Shown here one piece after another: positions 1 through 6,190 of a stretch of 26,842 nt of DNA. This stretch comes from CAYXVF01 sp964468125. GTDB lineage: Bacteria; Myxococcota; XYA12-FULL-58-9; CAYXVF01. The notes beneath the pieces are model-generated. The model saw nothing but the letters and a program-made list of their open reading frames with translations, did not search any database and was not told the origin of the DNA. The stretch covers positions 1 to 26,842 of the forward strand of contig CAYXVF010000085.1 in NCBI GenBank assembly GCA_964468125.1, read 5' to 3'. The number at the start of each line of letters is the position of its first letter. Position 1 is the stretch's first letter. The position numbers and the translations under genes were made by a program.

Positions 1-62
1 TCGCGATCCGCGAAGGTGGCCGTACCGTCGGCGCCGGCGTGGTGACTGAGATCGTGGAGTAA
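1..62 (+). CDS. tuf: Elongation factor Tu, C-terminal end (partial)
   Basis: The first 62 bases hold the last 19 codons and the TAA stop of EF-Tu. The readable tail, AIREGGRTVGAGVVTEIVE, is the near-invariant end of domain 3 of this GTPase, which delivers aminoacyl-tRNA to the ribosome. The gene begins outside the window. Only four bases separate its stop from the rpsJ start, and the likely rpsJ Shine-Dalgarno (GGAG at 55-58) lies inside the tuf coding end, so the two are almost certainly co-transcribed and translationally linked. tuf directly before rpsJ is common in bacterial str-S10 superoperons. Confidence 0.95.
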   Translation, partial: AIREGGRTVGAGVVTEIVE

Positions 63-66
63 GTGA

Positions 67-396
<330 letters not shown>

Positions 397-406
397 GGTG
401 ATTGAG

Positions 407-1045
407 ATGGAACTGGATGTCATCAATATCGAGGGCAAGAAGGTCGGAAGCGTGACCTTGCCTGACGACGTGTTCGGCGTCGAGGTGAACCAGGCTCTCC
501 TGTGGGAGATGGTGAAGTCTCAGCGTGCGAGCCGCCGGGCCGGAACTCACAAGACCAAGAAGGTTGGCGAAGTGAGCGGCACGGGAGCGAAGCCCTACAA
601 GCAGAAGGGCACCGGTCGCGCACGCCAGGGCAGCTTGCGTTCGCCGCAGTTTGTCGGTGGCGGGACCGTCTTCGGTCCTCAGCCGCGCGACTACTCCTAT
701 CGTCTGCCGAAGTCTGCACGCCGCGCCGCGCTGCGTAGCGCACTGTCGGACCGGGCAAAGGAAGGTCTCGTGATCCTCGACAAGTTCGAGATCGATGCGC
801 CGAAGACCAAGGCTGTGGCGGAGTTCCTCGAGACCCTCGAGACGCGCAGCGTTCTGATCGTCGACGTGGACAACGACACCCTGCACGTGTCGGCCCGCAA
901 CCTGCCGAAGACGAAGTCGATCGAGGCAAAGGCGCTCAATGTCTACGACATCCTCGACCACGAGAAGCTGGTGTTGACCCAAGCAGCCATCGAGCTCGTC
1001 GTCGCGAAGGCGGCGAAGAATCGCTCGACGGAAGAAGCGGCCTGA
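407..1045 (+). CDS. rplD: 50S ribosomal protein L4
   Basis: 212 residues from the ATG at 407, which is preceded by GAGGTG at 396-401. An in-frame GTG at 371 would overlap rpsJ and has no homology support. Conserved L4 features are visible: the extended loop rich in basic residues (GTGAKPYKQKGTGRARQGS, about residues 56-74) that lines the exit tunnel, then GGGTVFGPQPRDYSY and PKSARRAALRSALS. In E. coli L4 also represses its own operon; nothing in this window shows whether that holds here. The C-terminus ends in a short Ala/Glu-rich tail. In most bacteria rplC would lie immediately upstream. Confidence 0.97.
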   Translation: MELDVINIEGKKVGSVTLPDDVFGVEVNQALLWEMVKSQRASRRAGTHKTKKVGEVSGTGAKPYKQKGTGRARQGSLRSPQFVGGGTVFGPQPRDYSYRLPKSARRAALRSALSDRAKEGLVILDKFEIDAPKTKAVAEFLETLETRSVLIVDVDNDTLHVSARNLPKTKSIEAKALNVYDILDHEKLVLTQAAIELVVAKAAKNRSTEEAA

Positions 1046-1055
1046 GGAGTAGGAA

Positions 1056-1346
1056 ATGGCAACGGCATATCAAGTCCTCAAGCGCCCGATCATCACCGAA
1101 CGCGCGAGCACCATGAGTGACCGGTTCAATCAGGTGACTTTTGAGGTGGCGCTCGACGCAAACAAGCACGCGATCCGTGACGCGGTGGAGAGCATTTACG
1201 GGGTAAAGGTGACGAACGTTCGCACCATGCGTATCCCCGGGAAGCTCAAGCGCCGTGGCCAGGACGTTGGCAAGCGCCCCAACTGGAAGAAGGCGGTCGT
1301 GACCCTGAAAGAGGGTGACGTGATCGACTTCTTCGCGGCGGAGTAA
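1056..1346 (+). CDS. rplW: 50S ribosomal protein L23
   Basis: 96 residues, the normal size for L23. The start is typical (YQVLKRPIITERAS), followed by FEVALDANKHAIRDAVE and the VKVTNVRTMRIPGK segment. L23 lies at the peptide exit tunnel, where it docks trigger factor and SRP. The ATG follows AGGA at 1051-1054, close to the start, with GAGGAG further upstream as a second possible binding site. It starts 10 bases after the rplD stop, in the standard rplD-rplW-rplB order. Confidence 0.97.
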   Translation: MATAYQVLKRPIITERASTMSDRFNQVTFEVALDANKHAIRDAVESIYGVKVTNVRTMRIPGKLKRRGQDVGKRPNWKKAVVTLKEGDVIDFFAAE

Positions 1347-1357
1347 GGAGACTCATC

Positions 1358-2200
1358 ATGGCAACCCGTGGATTCAAGCCAACGAGCCCCAGCCGTCGCA
1401 AGATGACGGTCGCGGATTTCGCTGAGCTGAGCAGCAAGGCGAGCGAGCCGGAGCGCAAGCTCACTGCGAAGAAGCATGGCAAAGGCGGCCGCAACAACGA
1501 CGGGCGAATCTCTGTCCGCTTCAAGGGCGGCGGTCACAAGCAGCGCTATCGCGTCGTCGATTTCAAGCGCAACAAGATCGACGTGCCCGCGAAGGTGGCG
1601 AAGATCGAGTACGACCCGAACCGCTCGGCACGCATCGCACTGCTCCACTACTCGGACGGCGACAAGCGCTACATTCTCTGCCCGGTGGGGCTGAAAGAAG
1701 GCGCGGCCGTCATCTCTTCGGAGACCGCGGACGTTCAGCCTGGCAACTCGATGATGCTCAAGAGCATGCCCCTCGGTACGACCGTGCATGCGATCGAGCT
1801 CAAGCCGCTGAAGGGCGCGCAAATGTGCCGCTCGGCCGGGACCTCGGCGCAGCTGATGGCCCGCGAGAATGGCTACGCGCTCCTGCGCTTGCCTTCCGGT
1901 GAGCAGCGCCGCGTGCTCGAGACCTGCCGCGCAACGGTAGGGCAGGTCGGCAACACGACGCACGAGAACGTGAAGCTCGGCAAAGCCGGTCGCAGCCGTT
2001 GGCTCGGGCGGATGCCTCACAACCGGGGTGTCGTCATGAACCCGGTGGACCACCCGCTCGGTGGTGGTGAGGGCCGGACCTCCGGTGGTCGTCACCCGGT
2101 CTCGCCTTGGGGCCAGCCGACTCGTGGTTACAAGACTCGCAAGAACAAGGCGACGAACAAGTACATCGTGCAACGTCGCTCGAAGAAGAGAAGGGGTTAA
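1358..2200 (+). CDS. rplB: 50S ribosomal protein L2
   Basis: 280 residues, close to the usual 273-280. L2 binds 23S rRNA near the peptidyl transferase centre and bridges to the 30S subunit. The N-terminal OB fold contains GGRNNDGRISVRFKGGGHKQRYR, and the C-terminal part contains GNTTHENVKLGKAGRSRWLG followed by the catalytic-centre loop MNPVDHPLGGGEGR and GGRHPVSPWG. The loop His of VDH is kept, while the second His of the common DHPHGG form is Leu here. The basic tail ends in SKKRRG. RBS is AAGGAG at 1346-1351. Confidence 0.98.
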   Translation: MATRGFKPTSPSRRKMTVADFAELSSKASEPERKLTAKKHGKGGRNNDGRISVRFKGGGHKQRYRVVDFKRNKIDVPAKVAKIEYDPNRSARIALLHYSDGDKRYILCPVGLKEGAAVISSETADVQPGNSMMLKSMPLGTTVHAIELKPLKGAQMCRSAGTSAQLMARENGYALLRLPSGEQRRVLETCRATVGQVGNTTHENVKLGKAGRSRWLGRMPHNRGVVMNPVDHPLGGGEGRTSGGRHPVSPWGQPTRGYKTRKNKATNKYIVQRRSKKRRG

Positions 2201-2203
2201 CAG

Positions 2204-2485
2204 ATGCCTCGCAGCTTGAAGAAAGGCCCTTACATCGACGCGAAGATCATGAAGAAGGTCAACGCGATGAACGAGTCGGGCCAGAAGAAGGCGATCAAGA
2301 CCTGGGCGCGCAACTGCACGATCATCCCCGACTTCGTCGGGCACACGTTTGCGGTGCACAACGGCCGGAAGTTCATTCCGGTGTTCGTGACCGAGAACAT
2401 GGTGGATCACAAGCTCGGCGAGTTTGCGCCGACGCGCACCTTCAACAATCACCCGGGTCTCAAGAAGAAGGACAAGGGGCGGTAA
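2204..2485 (+). CDS. rpsS: 30S ribosomal protein S19
   Basis: 93 residues, the family size. Hallmarks are the N-terminus MPRSLKKGPYID, then IKTWARNCTIIPDFVGHTFAVHNGRKFIPVFVTENMVDHKLGEFAPTR-type sequence across residues 31-80 and a basic tail. S19 is in the 30S head and contacts S13, which is encoded further on in this window. The ATG lies three bases after the rplB stop, so the ribosome binding site (AAGGGG) is inside the end of rplB, implying coupled translation. Confidence 0.97.
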   Translation: MPRSLKKGPYIDAKIMKKVNAMNESGQKKAIKTWARNCTIIPDFVGHTFAVHNGRKFIPVFVTENMVDHKLGEFAPTRTFNNHPGLKKKDKGR

Positions 2486-2488
2486 GTA

Positions 2489-2878
2489 ATGGCAAAGCGC
2501 GAAAAGGAAAAGGCGGAGGCTCGCAAAGCCGCGGCCGCCGAGCGTGGGCCGAACGCAACGCTGCGTCACCTGCGCATGTCGCCGCGTAAGGTTCGCCTCG
2601 TCGTGGATCTCATTCGTGGTCGCTCCGTGGAAGAGGCGCTCAATATCCTGACCTTCAGTGACAAGGCGGCTTCCGAACCGGTGGGCAAGGTCCTGAAGTC
2701 CGCGGTGGCAAACGCCGACGTGAAGGGCGAATACGACCTGGACCGCTTGTTTGTGAAGACGGCGTTCGTGGACGAGGGTCTCACCTGGAAGCGTTGGCTT
2801 CCGCGTGCGCAGGGGCGCGCCACTCGCATCCGCAAGCGAACCAGCCACATCACCATCGAATTGGCAGAGAGAGGTTAA
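2489..2878 (+). CDS. rplV: 50S ribosomal protein L22
   Basis: 129 residues. After a charged, Lys/Glu/Ala-rich N-terminal extension of about 20 residues, the L22 core begins at LRHLRMSPRKVRLVVDLIRGRSVEEAL. The exit-tunnel hairpin with the conserved WKRWLPRAQGRATRIRKRTSHITI stretch is near the C-terminus. Only three bases separate rpsS from this ATG. The following gene, rpsC, begins two bases after the stop. Confidence 0.96.
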   Translation: MAKREKEKAEARKAAAAERGPNATLRHLRMSPRKVRLVVDLIRGRSVEEALNILTFSDKAASEPVGKVLKSAVANADVKGEYDLDRLFVKTAFVDEGLTWKRWLPRAQGRATRIRKRTSHITIELAERG

Positions 2879-2880
2879 TC

Positions 2881-3519
2881 GTGGGTCAGAAAACGCATCC
2901 GATCGGATTCCGTCTCGGGGTCATTCGTGGCTGGGAGTCCAAGTGGTACGAAGAGAAAAACTTCGCCAACTGGCTCCACGAGGACATCAAGCTCCGCAAT
3001 TTCGTGAAGCAGAAGCTCCACTCCGCCGGCGTGAGCCGCGTTGAGATCGAGCGTGCCGCGAACAAGGTGAAGCTGACCATCCACACTCCCCGTCCAGGCA
3101 TCGTCATCGGCAAGAAGGGTGTGGGGATCGAAGGCTTGAAGAAAGAGCTTCAGGCCATGAGCGAAGCGGAAGTCTTCGTGAACATCACCGAGGTCCGCAA
3201 AGCGGAAATCGACGCGCAGCTGGTGGCGGAAAACGTGGCCATGCAGCTCAGTCGTCGCGTGGCATTCCGCCGCGCGATGAAGAAGGCGGTTCAGACCTCG
3301 CTCAAGTTCGGTGCGAAGGGAATTCGTATCGCGACGGCGGGGCGTCTGGGCGGTGCTGAAATGTCTCGCCGCGAGTGGTACCGAGAGGGCCGCGTGCCTC
3401 TTCACACCCTCCGCGCGGACATCGACTACGGCTTCGCGGAAGCGATGACGACCTACGGAGTCATCGGCGTGAAGGTTTGGATCTTCCGAGGCGAAGTGTT
3501 GCCGGGTTCGGCGGCCTAA
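2881..3519 (+). CDS. rpsC: 30S ribosomal protein S3
   Basis: 212 residues from the GTG at 2881; the start is fixed by the universal N-terminus MGQKTHPIGFRLG and by the GAGAGAGG Shine-Dalgarno inside the end of rplV. An upstream in-frame ATG at 2794 overlaps rplV and is rejected. The KH domain is visible with its GIVIGKKGVGIEGLKKEL loop at about residues 76-93, and the C-terminal domain carries GRLGGAEMSRREWYREGRVPLHTLRADIDYG. S3 forms part of the mRNA entry tunnel and its helicase activity. Confidence 0.97.
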   Translation: MGQKTHPIGFRLGVIRGWESKWYEEKNFANWLHEDIKLRNFVKQKLHSAGVSRVEIERAANKVKLTIHTPRPGIVIGKKGVGIEGLKKELQAMSEAEVFVNITEVRKAEIDAQLVAENVAMQLSRRVAFRRAMKKAVQTSLKFGAKGIRIATAGRLGGAEMSRREWYREGRVPLHTLRADIDYGFAEAMTTYGVIGVKVWIFRGEVLPGSAA

Positions 3520-3547
3520 ACGGACGAAGAAGAGAGGTTATCTCACA

Positions 3548-3961
3548 ATGCTGTCACCATCGAAGGTCAAGTACCGCAAGCGCCAGAAGGGCCGTAACCG
3601 CGGCAAGGCACACGTGGGCTGCAACGTGAGCTTTGGGGACTTCGGTCTTCAGGCCACGGGCCACGCGTACCTGACCCAGCGCCAGCTCGAAGCCGCTCGT
3701 ATTGCGATGACCCGCCACATCAAGCGTGGTGGACGCATCTGGATCCGCGTGTTCCCCGATAAGCCCATCACGAGCAAGCCCGCTGAGGTCCGAATGGGTA
3801 AAGGTAAGGGCTCGCCGGAAGGCTGGGTCGCGGTGATCAAGCCGGGCCGGATGCTCTACGAAATGCAGGGCGTGTCGGAAGAGCTCGCGCGTGAAGCGTT
3901 CCGTCTTGCCGCCAACAAGCTTCCGTTCCCGACTCGCGTGGTCGTGCGGGATGACGTGTAA
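3548..3961 (+). CDS. rplP: 50S ribosomal protein L16
   Basis: 137 residues, full length. Motifs include MLSPSKVKYRKRQKGR at the start, FGDFGLQA, RGGRIWIRVFPDKPIT, and AEVRMGKGKGSPEGWVAVIKPGR, which includes the Arg that is hydroxylated in some proteobacteria. L16 helps position the A-site tRNA and is needed late in 50S assembly. A 28-base spacer with GAGAGG separates it from rpsC. Confidence 0.97.
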   Translation: MLSPSKVKYRKRQKGRNRGKAHVGCNVSFGDFGLQATGHAYLTQRQLEAARIAMTRHIKRGGRIWIRVFPDKPITSKPAEVRMGKGKGSPEGWVAVIKPGRMLYEMQGVSEELAREAFRLAANKLPFPTRVVVRDDV

Positions 3962-3972
3962 GGAGCGAAACA

Positions 3973-4194
3973 GTGGCTAGTGAAGACAGAGTTGTGGCGA
4001 AGGAAATTCGCGACCGAAGCGAGTCGGAGCTCGAGGTGCTGCTCAGTGGCAAGCGCGAGGAGCTGCACAAGGTGAAGTTCAAGCATGCCCTCGGCCAGTT
4101 GCAGGAAACGCACCTGCTGAAGGGGATCAAGCGCGACATCGCGAAGATCGAGACGGTTCTCAGCGAGAAGCGTCGCAGTGGAGCTGAAGCATGA
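3973..4194 (+). CDS. rpmC: 50S ribosomal protein L29
   Basis: 73 residues from a GTG start, preceded by AAGGAG at 3960-3965. The conserved L29 core reads KEIRDRSESELEVLLSGKREEL and continues with an LRFQ-like segment (KVKFKHALGQLQE) and IKRDIAKIETVLSEK. It is an all-helical protein near the exit tunnel. Its TGA stop overlaps the ATG of rpsQ (ATGA, four-base overlap), so translation of the two is probably coupled. Confidence 0.93.
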   Translation: MASEDRVVAKEIRDRSESELEVLLSGKREELHKVKFKHALGQLQETHLLKGIKRDIAKIETVLSEKRRSGAEA

Positions 4195-4469
4195 GCACGG
4201 AAGCAGTCGAGCGGGCCAAAACGGTCAAGACCCGCCGTGGTGTCGTCACCAAAGACAAGATGGACAAGACGGTCGTGGTGGAAGTCACCCGTCGTGTGCG
4301 TCACCCGAAGTACAAGAAGTTCCTGAAGCGTCGGATTCGCTACAAGGCGCATGACGAGCAGAACGAGTGCAAAGTCGGGGATGTGGTGCAAATCGAAGAG
4401 TGCCGCCCGCTGTCGAAAGAGAAGCGTTGGACGGTAAAAGAAATCGTCGAGAAAGCGGTGGACCTCTGA
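4191..4469 (+). CDS. rpsQ: 30S ribosomal protein S17
   Basis: 92 residues. The OB-fold core contains RRGVVTKDKMDKTVVVEVTRRVRHPKYKKFLKR, then YKAHDEQNECKVGDVVQIEECRPLSKEKRW, all typical of S17, which binds the 5' domain of 16S rRNA early in 30S assembly. The start overlaps the rpmC stop. It is followed by a 67-base gap containing a strong inverted repeat before rplN. Confidence 0.96.
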   Translation: MSTEAVERAKTVKTRRGVVTKDKMDKTVVVEVTRRVRHPKYKKFLKRRIRYKAHDEQNECKVGDVVQIEECRPLSKEKRWTVKEIVEKAVDL

Positions 4470-4480
4470 GGTCGCCGCCT

Positions 4481-4519
4481 GGATGGACCACTCGCGGCGC
4501 CTGTGCCGGACGTCCATCC
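4481..4519 (+). repeat. Inverted repeat between rpsQ and rplN
   Basis: GGATGGAC (4481-4488) and GTCCATCC (4512-4519) are perfect reverse complements separated by 23 bases, within the 67-base rpsQ-rplN gap. There is no T-run after it, so it is not a standard intrinsic terminator. It could be an RNA structure for processing or regulation. The rplN ribosome binding site (GAGGG) lies just downstream. Confidence 0.7.
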
Positions 4520-4536
4520 GATAGAGGGTCAAGACA

Positions 4537-4905
4537 ATGATTCAGATGCAGAGCATCCTCGACGTTGCCGATAACTCGGGGGCCAAGAAGCTGATGTGCG
4601 TGAAGGTCCTCGGTGGCTCGCGTCGTCGCTATGCCACCGTGGGTGATATCGTGGTCGTTTCGATCCGCGAAGCGTCGGCAACGGGTAAGGTCAAGAAGGG
4701 CGACACCGCACGCGCGGTCATCGTCCGTACCGCGAAGGAGCTTCGCCGCCCGGACGGTAGCTACATTCGTTTTGATACAAATTCCGCGGTCATTGTGAAC
4801 GCGCAGGGTGAGCCGGTCGGTACTCGGATCTTCGGGCCGGTCGCACGCGAGCTCCGCCAGAAGCGCTTCATGAAGATCGTGTCGCTTGCACCGGAGGTGT
4901 TGTGA
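4537..4905 (+). CDS. rplN: 50S ribosomal protein L14
   Basis: 122 residues, the normal length. It starts MIQMQSILDVADNSGAKKLMCVKVLGG and has the family motifs VGDIVVVSIREA, VKKGDTARAVIVRT and the C-terminal TRIFGPVARELR followed by KIVSLAPEVL. L14 contacts L19 and forms an intersubunit bridge. The preceding GAGGGTCAAGAC provides the RBS. The TGA stop overlaps the next start by one base. Confidence 0.98.
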   Translation: MIQMQSILDVADNSGAKKLMCVKVLGGSRRRYATVGDIVVVSIREASATGKVKKGDTARAVIVRTAKELRRPDGSYIRFDTNSAVIVNAQGEPVGTRIFGPVARELRQKRFMKIVSLAPEVL

Positions 4906-5225
4906 TGCGTCACGTGCGCAAGGGCGACAAGGTCCAAGTCATCAGTGGCAAGCACAAGGGCCAGCAGGGCGAGGTCATCGAAGTCCTCGTGGAAAAGGAA
5001 CGCGTGCGCATCGAAGGGGTGAACCCCGTGAAGGTGCACGTGAAGCCAGGCCGCAATCAGCAGATGCCGAACGGGGGCATTCTCGAGAAGTTTGGGACCA
5101 TTCACTGGTCGAACGTGCTGCCTGTCGATCCGCAGAGCGGCAAGCCCACGCGCGTCGGCTTCAAGACCCTCGAAGATGGCCGCAAAGTTCGTTTCGCGAA
5201 GAAGTCCGGTACCGAGCTCGCTTGA
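4905..5225 (+). CDS. rplX: 50S ribosomal protein L24
   Basis: 106 residues from ATG 4905; a GTG three bases earlier is the less likely alternative. The KOW motif is near the N-terminus (VRKGDKVQVISGKHKGQQGEV, residues 3-23), and the rest fits L24 (GVNPVKVHVKPG, GGILEKFGTIHWSNVLPVDP, PTRVGFK, GRKVRFAKKSG). L24 is an early 50S assembly initiator. It is the last gene before the operon is interrupted: rplE, normally next, starts about 4.1 kb downstream. The ATG overlaps the rplN stop (TGATG). Confidence 0.96.
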   Translation: MRHVRKGDKVQVISGKHKGQQGEVIEVLVEKERVRIEGVNPVKVHVKPGRNQQMPNGGILEKFGTIHWSNVLPVDPQSGKPTRVGFKTLEDGRKVRFAKKSGTELA

Positions 5226-5231
5226 CGCCGA

Positions 5232-5263
5232 GCGCGGTCGAGGTCCGAGGAGATGGACCGCGC
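5232..5263 (+). terminator. Possible transcript end hairpin after rplX
   Basis: GCGCGGTC (5232-5239) pairs perfectly with GACCGCGC (5256-5263) over a 16-base loop, starting six bases after the rplX stop codon. No T-run follows, so it would be a weak or Rho-assisted terminator, or an RNA 3' end stabiliser. Its position at the point where the ribosomal operon is interrupted suggests a role in ending the S10-spc transcript; that is inference. Confidence 0.45.
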
Positions 5264-5321
5264 GACCCCCTGGAGTTGCACGAAAATAGCCGGTCGACAG
5301 TCGCGCGGGTAAGACCCTGTG

Positions 5322-6182
5322 ATGTCGATCAACCCGACAGCTCCGATCCCCGGTGCGAACAGACGCCACGAGCACCTCTCGGGCCCCGGTCCCGGCGCTG
5401 AGCGCGTGGGCCGCGGCTACGGCGACGAGGACACGGTCGACACGGGACGACGGGCGAATCGGGGCGACGGGCGGTTCGCGGGGATTCCACCCGTTGCGAT
5501 GTTCTTCTTGCTCCCGTTCCTGCCATTCATCGCCCTCGCTCACGCGCTCGGCGGCGGGCGCAACTCGGAGCACGCCACGCAGATTGCCGACGGAGAGGAG
5601 GGGCGTCAGGGGGCCGCCCGCACCGCCCGCGCGCCGAGTCCCGACCGGCCACGAAGCGGCGCGGCACGCTCCATTCGCGACCGGCAGGCGGGGCGCGGTC
5701 CACGAGAGGTGACCTTCTACAACGTCAATACCCGCGAGAGCAGCTCGATTCGTTTCTCGGATGGCGGCCTCTCTCGTAATGCGCGGGCGCAATTCGATGC
5801 GGCGATGTACGACTGGCGCACCGGAGAATCCCGGCGCATGGACGACCGCTTGCTCAACGCGGTCTACGAGCTGCAGCGCGAGCTCGGAGCGGTGGGCAAC
5901 CGCGTCAGCTTGGTTTCGGGGTATCGGTCGGCTGCGACGCAAATGGCGAAGGTCGAAGCCGGTACCACCCCTTCGCGCTCGCTCGGCTACCATCCCCAAG
6001 GCAAGGCGTTGGACATCGCGATCGAGGGCGTGTCCTTCGAGAGGCTTCATGCCGCAGCTCGGCGCCTGCAGCAGCGCGGTATCATCGGCGGTGTCGGGGG
6101 ATATCCCTCGCCGGCCAGCGGGCCCCCCTATGTCCACATCGATACCGGCCCGAGTCGAAACTGGGGAAGTGCCGTCGCCTGA
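5322..6182 (+). CDS. Membrane-anchored MepK/YcbK-like (DUF882, M15-type) peptidase
   Basis: 286 residues from ATG 5322 (GTG 5319 is possible; no strong Shine-Dalgarno). A hydrophilic Gly/Arg-rich N-terminus of about 54 residues is followed by one membrane segment (about 55-76, IPPVAMFFLLPFLPFIALAHAL), a low-complexity Arg/Ala/Pro linker, and a DUF882 domain from about 128 to the end. The domain shows VTFYNVNTRE, YDWRTGE, VSLVSGYRSAAT, YHPQGKALDIAI and PYVHIDTG. The probable zinc ligands are H224, D231 and H272, matching the H..GxAxD...HxD pattern of the MepK endopeptidase that cuts peptidoglycan cross-links. Function is inferred from the family. It differs from E. coli MepK in its long charged N-terminus before the anchor. 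It is unrelated to the ribosomal genes around it. Confidence 0.85.
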   Translation: MSINPTAPIPGANRRHEHLSGPGPGAERVGRGYGDEDTVDTGRRANRGDGRFAGIPPVAMFFLLPFLPFIALAHALGGGRNSEHATQIADGEEGRQGAARTARAPSPDRPRSGAARSIRDRQAGRGPREVTFYNVNTRESSSIRFSDGGLSRNARAQFDAAMYDWRTGESRRMDDRLLNAVYELQRELGAVGNRVSLVSGYRSAATQMAKVEAGTTPSRSLGYHPQGKALDIAIEGVSFERLHAAARRLQQRGIIGGVGGYPSPASGPPYVHIDTGPSRNWGSAVA

Positions 6183-6190
6183 GACTTCGG

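Noticed and set aside
1196..2848. 550-codon open frame on the minus strand across rplW-rplV
   Set aside because: Antisense shadow in GC-rich coding DNA; the + strand carries unmistakable ribosomal proteins.
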